A stretch of 64,000 nucleotides of DNA from Alphaproteobacteria bacterium (GCA_025350465.1 JANXXU010000042.1:1-64000); one strand, 5' to 3'; positions 16,770 to 27,124 are shown, counted from the first letter of the stretch. The notes: generated from the sequence alone by a model not told the origin. Made by a program: numbers and translations.

Positions 16770-16808
16770 TTGACAGGTCAGAGGGCTGCACGTATTTTTT
16801 GCACCGCA
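16770..16808 (+). promoter_or_regulatory. etfBA promoter with TTGC-N3-GCA operator candidate
   Basis: A consensus -35 TTGACA (16770-16775), a 17-bp spacer and a -10-like TATTTT (16793-16798) lie about 80 bp before etfB. Directly after the -10 comes TTGCACCGCAC (16799 on), which shares TTGCACCGCA with the ecm site. Extended to TGCACCGCACAA it fits TGCRNYGCASMA. Placed over the expected transcription start, it is where a repressor would act. Confidence 0.6.
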
Positions 16809-16877
16809 CAATGACCGGATAGTCGAGAGCGTGGGCCGAATTGAAGCCCCCTCGGCTCCAGCGGAGAATTCAGCCGA

Positions 16878-17627
16878 ATGAAGGTGCTTGTCCCGATCAA
16901 GCGCGTGGTCGACTTCAACGTGAAAATACGCGTGAAGCCCGACCAGACGGGCGTCGATCTCGCCAACGTCAAGATGTCGATGAATCCGTTCGACGAGATC
17001 GCCATCGAGGAAGCCATCCGCCTCAAGGAAAAGGGCTCGGCAACCGAAATCATCGCCGTCTCGATCGGCCCGCAAGAAGCGCAAGAAACCATCCGCACGG
17101 CGCTTGCGATGGGCGCGGACCGCGGCATCCTCGTCAAAGCCGGACAAGACGTGGAGCCGCTCGCGGTCGCCAAGATCCTGGCGGCGATCGCCAAGATCGA
17201 AAATCCCTCACTCATCATCCTGGGCAAACAGGCGATCGACGACGACAGCAACCAGACCGGCCAAATGCTCGCCGCGTTGCTCGGCTGGGCGCAAGGCACG
17301 TTCGCCTCCAAGGTCGTGATTGCCGACGGCAAGGCCGAGGTGACGCGCGAGGTCGACGGCGGCCTGCAGACGGTGCGGTTGACCCTACCCGCAATCGTCA
17401 CGACCGATCTACGCCTCAACGAGCCGCGTTATGCCTCGCTGCCGAACATCATGAAGGCCAAGAAAAAACCGATCGACATGAAGGCGCCCGAGGATTACGG
17501 CGTCGACGCCACGCCACGGCTCAAGGTGCTGAAAGTGACCGAGCCGCCAAAGCGCAAAGCCGGCGTCAAAGTCAAATCGGTGCAAGAGCTTGTCGACAAG
17601 CTGAAGAACGAAGCGGGGGTCATCTGA
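16878..17627 (+). CDS. etfB: Electron transfer flavoprotein beta subunit
   Basis: A 249-residue protein. It forms the ETF heterodimer with EtfA, carrying FAD and AMP, and takes electrons from acyl-CoA dehydrogenases to ETF-ubiquinone oxidoreductase. Diagnostic text includes [20 protein letters not shown] at the N-terminus, the [19 protein letters not shown] block, [15 protein letters not shown] and [20 protein letters not shown]. The stop overlaps the etfA start by one base (TGATG), so the subunits are coupled. The preceding promoter carries the motif also found at ecm and ccr. Mcd, encoded upstream, is a likely electron donor. Confidence 0.97.
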   Translation: MKVLVPIKRVVDFNVKIRVKPDQTGVDLANVKMSMNPFDEIAIEEAIRLKEKGSATEIIAVSIGPQEAQETIRTALAMGADRGILVKAGQDVEPLAVAKILAAIAKIENPSLIILGKQAIDDDSNQTGQMLAALLGWAQGTFASKVVIADGKAEVTREVDGGLQTVRLTLPAIVTTDLRLNEPRYASLPNIMKAKKKPIDMKAPEDYGVDATPRLKVLKVTEPPKRKAGVKVKSVQELVDKLKNEAGVI

Positions 17628-18571
17628 TGGCCGCTCTTCTTGTCGCCGAGCACGACAACAAATCGCTCAAGGAAGCGACAGCGAAGGCGATGAGCGCCGC
17701 GCTGAAGCTCGGCGGACCTGTCGATATTCTGGTCGCCGGTTCGGGCGTAAAGGCTGTCGCCGATGCCGCGGCGAAGATCGCGGGCGCGGGCAAAGTGCTG
17801 TTGGCCGACGATCCGCAATACGCCAATCAGCTGGCCGAGCCGATGGCGGCTTTGATCCTCGAACTCGCCGGCAAATACGACGCCATCGTCACCTCGGCCT
17901 CCGCCAGCGGCAAGAATTATATGCCGCGCGTCGCGGCGGCGCTCGACGTGCCGCAGCTTTCCGAAATCGTCTCGGTCGATGGGCCGGATATTTTCACGCG
18001 GCCGATCTATGCCGGCAACGCGATGGCGCAAGTGCAAACGCCGAGCGGCGCGAAGAAAGTCATCACGGTGCGCACGACTGCGTTCAAGCCGGCCGAGCTT
18101 ACCGGCTCAGCGTCCGTCGAGGCGATCGGCGCGGCAAAGAACCCCGGTGTTTCGGAATTCGTGCGCGAAGAGCTCTCGAAATCCGAACGCCCCGAGCTCG
18201 CGGCCGCCAAGATCATCATCTCGGGCGGGCGCGGCATGCAGTCGGGCGAGAATTTCCACATGCTCGAAAAGGTCGCCGATCGACTGAAGGCCGGCGTCGG
18301 CGCCTCACGCGCCGCGGTCGATGCGGGCTTCGTGCCCAACGACTATCAGGTCGGCCAGACCGGCAAGGTCGTGGCGCCCGAGCTTTACATCGCCGTCGGC
18401 ATCTCAGGCGCGATCCAGCATCTGGCCGGCATGAAGGATTCCAAGGTCATCGTCGCCATCAACAAAGACGAAGAAGCCCCGATCTTCCAAGTCGCCGATT
18501 ACGGCCTGGTCGCCGATCTCTTCAAGGCGATACCGGAACTCGACGACGAGTTGAAAAAGCAGGGCTATTGA
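17627..18571 (+). CDS. etfA: Electron transfer flavoprotein alpha subunit
   Basis: A 314-residue FAD-binding partner of EtfB. It starts at ATG 17627, overlapping the etfB stop. The N-terminal domain begins [21 protein letters not shown]. The C-terminal FAD domain contains the [17 protein letters not shown] motif, [23 protein letters not shown], and the [26 protein letters not shown] signature of EtfA. All of these are intact and the length is normal. The downstream hydroxyacyl-CoA dehydrogenase gene follows after 76 bp, an arrangement seen in many alphaproteobacteria. Confidence 0.97.
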   Translation: MAALLVAEHDNKSLKEATAKAMSAALKLGGPVDILVAGSGVKAVADAAAKIAGAGKVLLADDPQYANQLAEPMAALILELAGKYDAIVTSASASGKNYMPRVAAALDVPQLSEIVSVDGPDIFTRPIYAGNAMAQVQTPSGAKKVITVRTTAFKPAELTGSASVEAIGAAKNPGVSEFVREELSKSERPELAAAKIIISGGRGMQSGENFHMLEKVADRLKAGVGASRAAVDAGFVPNDYQVGQTGKVVAPELYIAVGISGAIQHLAGMKDSKVIVAINKDEEAPIFQVADYGLVADLFKAIPELDDELKKQGY

Positions 18572-18647
18572 GCGGTTAAGGAAGCGAAAGGTTTTTGCGT
18601 CAACCTCGAGAGGATTGAGAACGGCAACGTTCCACCACTGAAACCAT

Positions 18648-19529
18648 ATGATCATGAACCTCCAACGTATCGGCGTCATCGGTGCCGGCCAAATGGGCAG
18701 CGGCATCGCGCATGTCTGCGCGCTCGCGGGCTATGACGTCTATCTCAACGACATCCAACGCGACCGCATCGAACACGGCATCGATATCATCGGCGGCAAC
18801 CTGGCGCGGCAAGTGGCGCGCGGCAAGATCTCGGACGCCGACAAAGACCGGGCGATGAAACATATCCATCCGGCGCCGTCGCTCGACGCCTTCAAGGACA
18901 TCGACCTCGCGATCGAAGCAGCGACCGAGGACGAGCAGATCAAGCGCAAGATCTTCCAAGACCTTTGTCCGAAGATCTCCAAGACCGCGATGATCGCGAC
19001 GAACACCTCGTCGATCTCGATCACGCGCCTTGCTGCGGTGACCGACCGGCCGGAACGCTTCATCGGCCTGCACTTCATGAACCCGGTGCCGGTGATGCAG
19101 CTCGTCGAGCTGATCCGCGGTATCGCCACCGAGGACGAGACGTTTCAAACCGTGCTCGGCCTCGTCAAGAAGCTCGGCAAGACGCCGGCGAACTCGGAAG
19201 ATTTCCCGGCCTTCATCGTCAACCGCATCCTGCTGCCGATGATCAACGAGGCCGTCTACACGCTCTATGAGGGCGTCGGCAACGTCGAGGCGATCGACAC
19301 GGCCATGCGGCTGGGCGCCAACCACCCGATGGGCCCGCTGCAGCTTGCCGATTTCATCGGCCTCGACACGTGCCTCTCGGTGATGCAGGTGCTCTATGAG
19401 GGCCTTGCGGACTCCAAGTACCGGCCCTGCCCGCTCTTGGTGAAGTACGTCGAGGCCGGCTGGCTCGGTCAGAAGAGCAAGCGCGGCTTCTACGATTATC
19501 GCGGCGAGAAGCCAGTGCCGACGCGCTAG
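18648..19529 (+). CDS. 3-Hydroxybutyryl-CoA dehydrogenase
   Basis: A 293-residue single-domain-type NAD(P)-dependent 3-hydroxyacyl-CoA dehydrogenase. It interconverts 3-hydroxybutyryl-CoA and acetoacetyl-CoA. The N-terminal Rossmann motif IGVIGAGQMGSGIAH is intact. The catalytic region shows NTSSISITRLA, RFIGLHFMNPVPVMQLVE (His of the dyad) and the substrate-domain NRILLPMINEAV. The start could be either of two ATGs two codons apart. Following etfBA, it fits both butyrate-type oxidation and the acetoacetyl-CoA to crotonyl-CoA branch that feeds Ccr. Confidence 0.93.
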   Translation: MIMNLQRIGVIGAGQMGSGIAHVCALAGYDVYLNDIQRDRIEHGIDIIGGNLARQVARGKISDADKDRAMKHIHPAPSLDAFKDIDLAIEAATEDEQIKRKIFQDLCPKISKTAMIATNTSSISITRLAAVTDRPERFIGLHFMNPVPVMQLVELIRGIATEDETFQTVLGLVKKLGKTPANSEDFPAFIVNRILLPMINEAVYTLYEGVGNVEAIDTAMRLGANHPMGPLQLADFIGLDTCLSVMQVLYEGLADSKYRPCPLLVKYVEAGWLGQKSKRGFYDYRGEKPVPTR

Positions 19530-19550
19530 TGTTGGTGTAACGTTAAGGCC

Positions 19551-19910
19551 ATGGCCGACTTCGCCGTTCCAACGCTGCCGATGCGTGACGCGCAGGAGAC
19601 GCGCGCGTTCTACGAAGCGCTCGGTTTCGTCTGCGCGTTTGAGAACCCGCCGCCGGATTCATTTTTGTTCATGGTGCGCGGCGGCGCGCGGTTGCAATTC
19701 TTCTCGGCGCACGTCGATACGAGGGCGAGCGCCCATACGTTCCATCTGTTCGTCGACGATCTCGACGAGACCTACGCCGCCTTCAAAGCCGCGGGCGTCG
19801 GCAATGTGCTGCCGATCGAACAAAAGCCCTGGGGCACGCCGGAGTTTGCGCTGGTCGACCCGAACGGAACTCTGATGCGCGTCGCGAGTCCCCAATTCGA
19901 AATCAAATGA
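19551..19910 (+). CDS. VOC superfamily protein, bleomycin-resistance-like
   Basis: A 119-residue protein made of two paired beta-alpha-beta-beta-beta modules. The opening (ADFAVPTLPMRDAQETRAFYEALGF) and the ending (GTPEFALVDPNGTLMRVA) are typical of bleomycin-resistance-like VOC proteins. The usual first metal His is replaced (AVPTLPMRD), which suggests a ligand-binding rather than catalytic role, as in drug-binding members. The stop overlaps the next gene's start by 4 bp, so it is co-transcribed with the oxidoreductase. Confidence 0.8.
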   Translation: MADFAVPTLPMRDAQETRAFYEALGFVCAFENPPPDSFLFMVRGGARLQFFSAHVDTRASAHTFHLFVDDLDETYAAFKAAGVGNVLPIEQKPWGTPEFALVDPNGTLMRVASPQFEIK

Positions 19911-21061
19911 GCGCGCCCTTGCGCTTTGCAGCCATCGGGCTCGGGCAACGCACGGCGGCCGTGTTGCGGGCGATCAAGCAGACCGGCACGTCGTTTGAAC
20001 TTGTCGGCTATGCGGATCCCGCGCCCGTCGGCACGGCAATCCTCGCCGAGAACGGGATTGCGCCCGGCACACCCTTCGCCGACGAGCGCGCTCTATTGGC
20101 GGCGGGCCCGTTCGATCTGACGCTGATCGGCACGCCCAATCATTTGCACGCGACGCAATTGGCATTGACGCTGGACGGCGCGGGTCCGGTTTTCGTCGAG
20201 AAGCCGATCGTCAGAACCGAAAACGAGTCCTATGCGCTGGCAACGCGTCTGCGCGAGCGGCCTGCGCCGGCGCTCTTCGTCGGCCTCGTGATGCGTTCGG
20301 CGCCGATCGTGCGCGAGATTCTTCAGGTCGTGCGCGAAGGACATCTGGGCGCGATCGTCTCCATCGACGCGACCGAGCATCTGCCGCCCGAACACGGCGC
20401 TTATCTCGCCCGCAATTGGCGGCGAAAAGCCGAATGGGGCGGTTCATTCCTGCTCGACAAGGTGTGTCACGACTTCGACATCCTGGGCACGATCGCGGGC
20501 GCACGGGCGCAGCGCGTGGCGAGCTTCGGCGGGCGCGGCCAATTTCGTTTGGATCGCAAGGTCGGCGGCGACGTGCCGGCCTACCGCGCGTGGCCGGGCG
20601 GCTGGTCGGCGCAGGACGATGTCTTCTCCAACGACCACGACGTGACCGACACGCAAACGGCGATCGTCGAATACGCCAACGGCGTGCGCCTCGCGTTCCA
20701 TGCGAGCAGCCACAGCGCCTTGCGCGAGCGGCGCTGGTATGTCGCCGGGACCGAAGGCACGCTGATCGCCGACTTGGTGCGCAACAAGCTGATGTGGCGG
20801 CGCGCTCTCGAAGCCGGTGCGCCCGTCCGGCACAATTATCCGGTCGACGAGATCAACCACAACGGCGCCGACGTCGCGATGGCGCAGGATCTCGTAGACG
20901 CGCTCGCCGGCCGCGCGAAATTTCCGGTGACGGCGAACGATGCGATTGAAGCCGGCCTCACGGTCATGGCGATCGACAAGGCGATGCTATCGGGTCAGGT
21001 CGTCGACTGTGCAGCGATGTGGCAGCGCCTCGATACGGCGAGCGGCGGGCTGTCTGATTGA
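19907..21061 (+). CDS. Gfo/Idh/MocA family oxidoreductase
   Basis: A 384-residue NAD(P)-dependent oxidoreductase. The N-terminal Rossmann part begins LRFAAIGLGQRTAAVLRAIK, with GLG in place of the more usual GxGxxG. The family motif EKP in VFVEKPIVRTENES supplies the conserved Lys. The C-terminal alpha/beta domain contains GGSFLLDKVCHDFDIL, where the D-K-x-x-H-x-x-D pattern corresponds to the substrate/catalytic region. The substrate is probably a sugar or polyol derivative, but the sequence does not decide. It overlaps the preceding VOC gene by 4 bp and is followed by a palindromic repeat. Confidence 0.87.
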   Translation: MSAPLRFAAIGLGQRTAAVLRAIKQTGTSFELVGYADPAPVGTAILAENGIAPGTPFADERALLAAGPFDLTLIGTPNHLHATQLALTLDGAGPVFVEKPIVRTENESYALATRLRERPAPALFVGLVMRSAPIVREILQVVREGHLGAIVSIDATEHLPPEHGAYLARNWRRKAEWGGSFLLDKVCHDFDILGTIAGARAQRVASFGGRGQFRLDRKVGGDVPAYRAWPGGWSAQDDVFSNDHDVTDTQTAIVEYANGVRLAFHASSHSALRERRWYVAGTEGTLIADLVRNKLMWRRALEAGAPVRHNYPVDEINHNGADVAMAQDLVDALAGRAKFPVTANDAIEAGLTVMAIDKAMLSGQVVDCAAMWQRLDTASGGLSD

Positions 21062-21077
21062 CTGCCGCATGAAGCGT

Positions 21078-21213
21078 CTTTCCTCCCCTGCGGTTGCGGG
21101 GGAGGTGGCGGAGCGTAGCGACGACGGAGGGGGGAAGTGGTGCGCGCCAGACTTCCCCCCTCCGCCCTCGGCTTCGCCTCGTGCACCTCCCCCGCAACCG
21201 CAGGGGAGGAAAG
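21078..21213. repeat. Intergenic repeat family, copy 4 (short, palindromic)
   Basis: About 136 bp beginning CTTTCCTCCCCTGCGGTTGC and ending GCAACCGCAGGGGAGGAAAG; the two ends are perfect reverse complements over about 20 bp. The inner CTTCCCCCCTCCG and CGGAGGGGGGAAG blocks are inverted as well. It lies between the convergent oxidoreductase and TlpA-like genes, where it may serve as a bidirectional terminator-like hairpin. Confidence 0.85.
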
Positions 21214-21219
21214 AGCGAC

Positions 21220-21798
21220 TCAACGTTCGCCGCTCGCGCTCAACACGAGGTCGGCGGCTTTCGCGTCGTCCCAGTCGGCGGGACCGATGAGGCGGCCGCG
21301 GTCGAGGCCGTCGCGGTCGATCAGGACGGTCGTCGGCAAGCCCGGAATCTTGAACGCCTCCTGAGCCGCCATCGTCGGGTCGACATAGACGTCAAGGTGG
21401 CGAATGTCGTTCTCGGCAAAGAAACGTTTGACGGCATCGACGCCACCGCGATCGATGCTGAGCGCAATGATCTTGACGCCGGAAGGTTTGAGCTGCTCCT
21501 GCAGACGGTCGAGCGACGGCAGTTCGCGAATACACGGCAAGCACCAGGTCGCCCAAAGATTCACCAACACGACATGACCGCGAAAGTCGGCAAGGGTCAG
21601 GCGGCGGCGTTCACCATCCTCGAATGAGATCGCGGGCGCGACTGCGCCATCGGAGCGCGCGGCGAATTTCTCGACGCCGCCCAAGGGTGCGTCCGCACCC
21701 TCATCGGCTTGTTCCCAAAGCAGGTAGATTGCTGCTAAACCGGCCGCCAATATGACGGCAATAAGGCCTCTGAAGATCGTGCGTGTGGTCCACATCAT
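21220..21798 (-). CDS. TlpA-like membrane-anchored thioredoxin-fold protein
   Basis: A 192-residue protein started at ATG 21798. An N-terminal membrane anchor ([20 protein letters not shown]) places the thioredoxin domain in the periplasm. The redox motif is C86-L-P-C89 in [15 protein letters not shown]. The cis-Pro loop is [12 protein letters not shown]. The surrounding AFKIPGLPT and [12 protein letters not shown] blocks are typical of TlpA/ResA-type reductases that keep cytochrome c or copper-site cysteines reduced. It starts 39 bp from the divergent argH start, which is the usual tlpA-argH neighbourhood in alphaproteobacteria. Confidence 0.9.
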   Translation of the reverse strand: MMWTTRTIFRGLIAVILAAGLAAIYLLWEQADEGADAPLGGVEKFAARSDGAVAPAISFEDGERRRLTLADFRGHVVLVNLWATWCLPCIRELPSLDRLQEQLKPSGVKIIALSIDRGGVDAVKRFFAENDIRHLDVYVDPTMAAQEAFKIPGLPTTVLIDRDGLDRGRLIGPADWDDAKAADLVLSASGER

Positions 21799-21837
21799 TC
21801 CACTGGTTTGCCCTTCCCGTGCAAGGCGCGCAACCGC

Positions 21838-23220
21838 ATGACCACAAACCGGATGTGGGGCGGGCGCTTTGGGCGCGGCCCGGCGGCGATCATGGAGGAA
21901 ATCAACGCTTCGATCGCCTTCGACCAACGGCTTTATGCGCAAGACATCGCCGCGTCAAAGGCGCATGCCCGCATGCTGGCGGCGCGGCAAATCATCGCCA
22001 AGGCGGACGCCGAAGCCATTACCGCCGGATTGGACCGCATCAAAGCCGAGATCGATCAAGGAACGTTCACATTTTCGCGCTCGCTCGAAGACATCCACAT
22101 GAACGTCGAGGCGCGGCTCAAGGAGCTGATCGGCGAGCCGGCCGGGCGTCTGCACACCGCCCGCTCGCGCAACGATCAAGTGGCGACGGATCTTAGGCTT
22201 TGGGTACGCGACGAGATCGACGCGCTCGACCAGGCGCTGAAGGGGTTTCAGGTGGCGCTGGTGAACCAGGCGCGCACTCACGCCGATACCATCATGCCCG
22301 GGTTCACGCATTTGCAGACCGCGCAGCCGATCACCTTCGGTCATCACATGCTGGCTTACGTCGAAATGGCGGCGCGCGATCGCGCGCGTTTTGCGGCGGC
22401 ACGCGTGCGTACAAACGAGAGCCCGCTCGGCGCCGCGGCGCTCGCCGGGACATCGTTTCCAATCGACCGGCAACAAACGGCGAAGGAGCTCGGCTTCGCG
22501 GGGCCCATGCGCAATTCGCTCGATGCGGTTTCGGCACGCGATTTCGCGCTCGAATTCCTAGGCGCGGCGGCGATTTGCGCGACGCATCTGTCGCGGCTGG
22601 CCGAAGAGATCGTTTTGTGGTGCTCGCCCGGATTCAAATTCGTCCGGCTCTCGGATGCCTTCACCACGGGTTCTTCAATCATGCCGCAAAAGCGCAATCC
22701 CGATGCGGCCGAGCTCGTGCGCGCCAAGTCGGCGCGCGTCACCGGCGCGTTGATGACGCTCTTGGGCGTGATGAAGGGACTGCCGCTCACTTATGCAAAG
22801 GACATGCAGGAAGACAAGGAAGCCGTGTTCGATGCGGCCGACAACCTCGCGCTGTCGCTCGCGGCGATGACCGGCATGGTCGAAGATTTGCAGCCCGACG
22901 AGGTCGCGATGCGCCGCGCGGCCGGCGAGGGATTTTCGACGGCGACCGATCTTGCCGATTGGCTGGTGCGTGCGCTCAAAAAGCCGTTCCGCGAGGCACA
23001 TCACGTCACCGGACGCATTGTCGCGATGGCCGAAGCGCGCGGTTGCAGGCTTGAAGAGCTGAGCCTTAAAGAGCTTCAATCCGTCGAACCCGGGATCACC
23101 GGCGACGCACTATCGGTATTGTCGCTCGACGCGTCGGTTGCGTCGCGATCGAGCTTCGGCGGGACGGCGCCGCAAAACGTAAAGGCCCAAGTCGAGTATT
23201 GGCAGGAGCAACTCAAATGA
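21838..23220 (+). CDS. argH: Argininosuccinate lyase
   Basis: A 460-residue enzyme of the fumarase/aspartase superfamily. It splits argininosuccinate to arginine and fumarate, the last step of arginine synthesis. ATG 21838 gives the standard N-terminus [16 protein letters not shown]. Superfamily signature [18 protein letters not shown] is complete and contains the catalytic Ser loop. The HxxR-type region [20 protein letters not shown] and the [13 protein letters not shown] block are also intact. The stop overlaps the lptM start (ATGA), and lysA follows, the classic argH-lptM-lysA arrangement. Confidence 0.97.
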   Translation: MTTNRMWGGRFGRGPAAIMEEINASIAFDQRLYAQDIAASKAHARMLAARQIIAKADAEAITAGLDRIKAEIDQGTFTFSRSLEDIHMNVEARLKELIGEPAGRLHTARSRNDQVATDLRLWVRDEIDALDQALKGFQVALVNQARTHADTIMPGFTHLQTAQPITFGHHMLAYVEMAARDRARFAAARVRTNESPLGAAALAGTSFPIDRQQTAKELGFAGPMRNSLDAVSARDFALEFLGAAAICATHLSRLAEEIVLWCSPGFKFVRLSDAFTTGSSIMPQKRNPDAAELVRAKSARVTGALMTLLGVMKGLPLTYAKDMQEDKEAVFDAADNLALSLAAMTGMVEDLQPDEVAMRRAAGEGFSTATDLADWLVRALKKPFREAHHVTGRIVAMAEARGCRLEELSLKELQSVEPGITGDALSVLSLDASVASRSSFGGTAPQNVKAQVEYWQEQLK

Positions 23221-23336
23221 TCGTTCGCCTCATGATCGCCGGCCTCTTGATCGCAACCATCGGCCTTGCCGGTTGCGGCAAAAAAGGCCCGCTGGAACCG
23301 CCGAAGTTTTCGCCGTCGATCGTCGCGACGCACTGA
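23217..23336 (+). CDS. lptM: LptM-type small lipoprotein
   Basis: A 39-residue lipoprotein whose ATG overlaps the argH stop. A type II signal peptide ends in the lipobox LAGC ([16 protein letters not shown]). The mature sequence [10 protein letters not shown] is the conserved core of the LptM (YifL) family. In enterobacteria this protein assists disulfide maturation of the LPS translocon subunit LptD. It is too small for most gene callers. Its position between argH and lysA matches the gene order in many proteobacteria. Confidence 0.88.
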   Translation: MIVRLMIAGLLIATIGLAGCGKKGPLEPPKFSPSIVATH

Positions 23337-23354
23337 GCGACGCATGATTGCTGG

Positions 23355-24620
23355 ATGACTCATTTCGCCTATCGCGCCGGCGTGCTGCACGCCGAAGACA
23401 TTCCCGTCCCGGAAATCGCCGGGACTGTCGGCACGCCGTTCTATTGCTATTCGACGGCCGCTCTCGAACGACAATTCCGTGCCTTTGCGGAGGCGATGCC
23501 GAAAGGCGCGCTTATCGCCTACGCGGTCAAGGCGAACGGCAATCTGGCGGTCATTCGAACGCTTGCGCGACTTGGCGCCGGAGCCGATGTCGTCTCGATC
23601 GGCGAATTGAAACGAGCGCTGGCGGCGGGCATTCCCGCCTCCAAGATCGTCTTCTCGGGCGTCGGCAAAACCAGACCCGAAATGGCATACGCGCTCGATG
23701 CAGGTCTTCATCAATTCAACGTCGAGGGCGAGGGCGAACTCGAAGCGCTCAACGAGGTCGCGCTCTCGAAGAACGCCGTTGCGCCCGTTGCGCTGCGCGT
23801 CAATCCGGACGTCGATGCGAAGACGCACGCGAAGATTTCAACGGGGAAAGCCGAAAATAAATTCGGTATTCCGTGGACCAAGGCGCGCGCGGTGTACGCC
23901 CGCGCGAAGTCCATGCCCGGCATCAAAATCGTCGGCGTCGATGTTCACATTGGCAGCCAAGTCACAGACCTTGAACCGTTTCGCGCGGCCTTCGTTCGCG
24001 TCGGCGAACTTGTGCGGTTGTTGCGAGCGGACGGGCATAACATACGGCGGATCGATCTCGGCGGCGGCCTCGGCGTGCCTTACAGGGACGGCGAAATTCT
24101 ACCACCGCCGAAAGACTACGGTGCCATGGCACACCAAGCCGTCGGCGATCTCGATGTCGAACTGATCGCCGAACCCGGACGCTTTATGACGGCGAGCGCC
24201 GGTATTCTGGTGACGCAAGTCCTCTACGTTAAGGAGAGCGAGAGCAAGCGCTTCGCCGTCCTCGATGCCGGCATGAACGACCTCATCCGCCCGGCGCTTT
24301 ACGAAGCGTGGCACGACATCGTTACCGTCCAGGAACCAGGCCCCGGAGCGGCGCGGTTTGCCTATGACGTCGTCGGCCCGGTCTGCGAAAGCACGGATAT
24401 GTTCGCGCGAGATCGTGAATTGCCCAAGCTTGCGCCAGGCGACCTCGTCGCTATCCTCACGGTCGGCGCCTATGGCGCGGTTCTGGCATCAAGCTACAAT
24501 GCGAGGCCCTTGGCCCCGGAAATCTTGGTCAAGGGCGGAGATTTCGCCGTGGTGCGTCCGCGGCCGACGATCGAGGCCATGATGGCCGAGGAACGCACGC
24601 CGGCATGGCTCAAAACATAA
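23355..24620 (+). CDS. lysA: Diaminopimelate decarboxylase
   Basis: A 421-residue fold-type III PLP enzyme. It decarboxylates meso-diaminopimelate to lysine. The PLP lysine is K59 in IAYAVKANGNLAV. The barrel shows VDVHIGSQVTDL and the phosphate-loop IDLGGGLGVPY. The C-terminal domain carries EPGRFMTASAG and the active-site Cys motif GPVCESTD. The protein is complete and of normal length. It is 18 bp downstream of lptM, so it is co-transcribed with argH. Confidence 0.97.
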   Translation: MTHFAYRAGVLHAEDIPVPEIAGTVGTPFYCYSTAALERQFRAFAEAMPKGALIAYAVKANGNLAVIRTLARLGAGADVVSIGELKRALAAGIPASKIVFSGVGKTRPEMAYALDAGLHQFNVEGEGELEALNEVALSKNAVAPVALRVNPDVDAKTHAKISTGKAENKFGIPWTKARAVYARAKSMPGIKIVGVDVHIGSQVTDLEPFRAAFVRVGELVRLLRADGHNIRRIDLGGGLGVPYRDGEILPPPKDYGAMAHQAVGDLDVELIAEPGRFMTASAGILVTQVLYVKESESKRFAVLDAGMNDLIRPALYEAWHDIVTVQEPGPGAARFAYDVVGPVCESTDMFARDRELPKLAPGDLVAILTVGAYGAVLASSYNARPLAPEILVKGGDFAVVRPRPTIEAMMAEERTPAWLKT

Positions 24621-24645
24621 AGCCGCCCGCAATTCGAGGTCGAGA

Positions 24646-27121
24646 GTGACGGCCGAGTTCGACGACGACGATCTTGCCAATCAACCACGCGGCCTGCCGC
24701 GGCCAGTGCGGATGCGCGTCGGGCTAAGCTGGTGGGTGTTGGCAACCGAGCGGCTGTGGCCGGCACTGTGGCCCTCGAGCGGCATCATCGGCGTCTTCTT
24801 GATCCTGGCGCTCGCGAACGTGTTTTCGGCACTGCCGGAGTGGCTGCATTTGACGACGCTGATCGCGTTCGTCGCGGCGATCGTGGGCGCCATCATCTGG
24901 TCGCTACGCGAAGCGGCGATGCCGACGCGCGGGCAGGCCCTGCGGCGGCTGGAACTATCGAGCGGGCTCGAGCATCGTCCCTTGACGGCGCTGGAAGATC
25001 ATCCGGCCGTCGACGACACCGGCGACACCGACACGTTATGGCGGGCACATCGCCGGCAGATCGTTCGGCGCATCCATAATTTGCGCGTCGCTTGGCCGAA
25101 GCTCAGCCTTACCGAGCGCGACCCCTACGCATTGCGTGTGCTGCTCGTGCTCGTGTTGCTGGCGATGCTGGTCGCCAACTGGGCGGAGGTGCCACGGCGG
25201 CTGGAGGCCGCCCTTTCACCGGGGTTCGCGCAAGGACACGCGCCGGCAACATTCGAAGCCTGGGTCACACCGCCCACTTACACGGGTGATGCGCCGCGGC
25301 ACCTAACGGCAGCCACGCGGCCATCGCTCGGCAGCACGAACGACATCATCAATGTTCCGGCGGGCTCGGAACTCACCGTGCGCACACATGGCGAAGTCTC
25401 GGCCGTCTTGCGATTGGGCTCGCTGGGCCACTCCGCTCCCGATCCGCAACGGCCCGACTTCATCGCCGCCGGTGGCGATGCCCGCGACGCGAAAATTCGC
25501 ATCACCAAGGATATGAGCGTTCGGCTGACCTTGAGCGCGGTCATGGTTTCGCAGTGGCGCTTTCGTGCCGTCGCCGACGGGCCACCGCAAATATCCTTCA
25601 AGACGCCAATCGCCGTGACGCAATCGCAATCGTTGCGCTTCAACTACCAGGTCAAGGACGACTACGGCGTCGCCAGCGCGCAAGCGACGATCGCGCTGGA
25701 TAATCAGGCCCGCCGAGCGAGCGACTTGCACATCGATCCAATTCGATCTGCCGTTGCCGCCGGCGCCGGCACGCCAGGGCGAGGCGACCATCTTCAAGGA
25801 TTTGACGGCGCATGTGTGGGCCGGACTTCCGGTCGTCGTGACATTGCAGGCGAAAGACGAACGCGGTCAGATGGCGCAGTCGAAACCGATGCGCATCACG
25901 CTGCCCGAGCGCAAATTCGGCAACGCGCTCGCCCGCGCGCTGATCGAGCAGCGCAAATCTCTGGCGCGAGATCCCTCAAGCGCCCCGGTCGTCGCCAAGG
26001 CCCTCGACGCCTTGTCCGTGGCGCCCGAGCGCTTCATGCCGGACGTTCGAAATTACCTCGCGCTGCGCGCCGTCTATTTTCTCGTCTCACGCACCAAGGG
26101 CGCGAACGAAATCGCCAACGCTCAGCAATTGCTGTGGGACCTGGCACTGCGGCTCGAGGAAGGCGACACGCCGCAAGCGCAGGCCGAACTGCGCGCCATA
26201 CAACAACAGCTGATGGAGGCGTTGGCGCGAGGCGCGCCGGATCAGGAGATCTCACGCCTCTTGGCTCAACTGCGCTCGGCGATCGAGCGCACGATGAAGG
26301 CGATGGCCGATCAGGCACAGAACCAAGGCGCGACAATCCGCGATCCGAGCGTTCGCGCGCTAAGGCCGCAAGATCTGCAGACGATGCTCGATTCAATCCA
26401 AAACCTGGCGCGGCAAGGCTCGGGAGCCGCCGCCCAACAAATGCTGTCGCAGCTGCAAAATATGCTCGAGAACATGCAGGCGATGGGCTCAGCGCAAATG
26501 TCGCCGGAACAAAAAGCCGCGAGCCAGGCGCTGGAAAAACTCGGCGATATGATCGGACAGCAGCGCGGTCTGATGGACAAAACATTCCGCGAGCAAACGG
26601 CGCGCGAGGACCCGGAGCACCCCGGACCGCCGGCGAGCGGGCGAAATCAACAATTGTCCGGCGAGCAAACGACTCTGGGGCAACAATTGTCGCAGATGAT
26701 GAAGCAGCTGGGGCAAGGCAAAAACGTGCCGGACGCGCTGAGCGAGGCGCAACACTCGATGGCGCGAGCTGCGGAGGACTTGGCGCAAGGCCGCTTGGGC
26801 TCGGCCGGCGAGAGCCAACAAAAAGCGATCGATCAATTGCGACGCGGCGGCCAAGCGGTCGCGCAGCAATTGCTGCAGCAGATGGCGCGTCAAGGCGGCA
26901 TGATGAAGGGCGACGGTCCGGGCTCGGGCGAGGACGAAGATCCGTTCGGTCGGCCACAGGCAAGCTATGGCCCATCATACGGCGAGTCCGTGCGCGTACC
27001 CGACAAGGTGGATATTCAAAAGGCGCGCGAGATTCTGGAAGAACTGCAACGGCGTGCGGCGGAGCGCGGCCGGCCGACCTACGAACTCGATTATCTCGAT
27101 CGTCTTTTGCGGCGGTTTTGA
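24646..27121 (+). pseudogene. TIGR02302 / DUF4175 membrane protein gene with a frameshift
   Basis: Two reading frames together spell one DUF4175 protein of about 825 residues. From GTG 24646 to about 25740 the frame encodes an N-terminal region with membrane helices (about residues 45-62 and 68-88, then 160-178), followed by ATFEAWVTPPTYTGDAPRHL and a beta domain ending NYQVKDDYGVASAQATIAL. From about 25742 to the stop at 27121 the sequence continues one base out of phase with FDLPLPPAPARQG, DLTAHVWAGLPVVVTLQAKD, and a long Gln-rich helical tail (QQMLSQLQNMLENMQAMGS). A single extra base within GATCCAATTCGATC (about 25736-25749) would explain it. The function is unknown; it follows lysA as in other alphaproteobacteria. 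Confidence 0.85.
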
Positions 27122-27124
27122 GCG

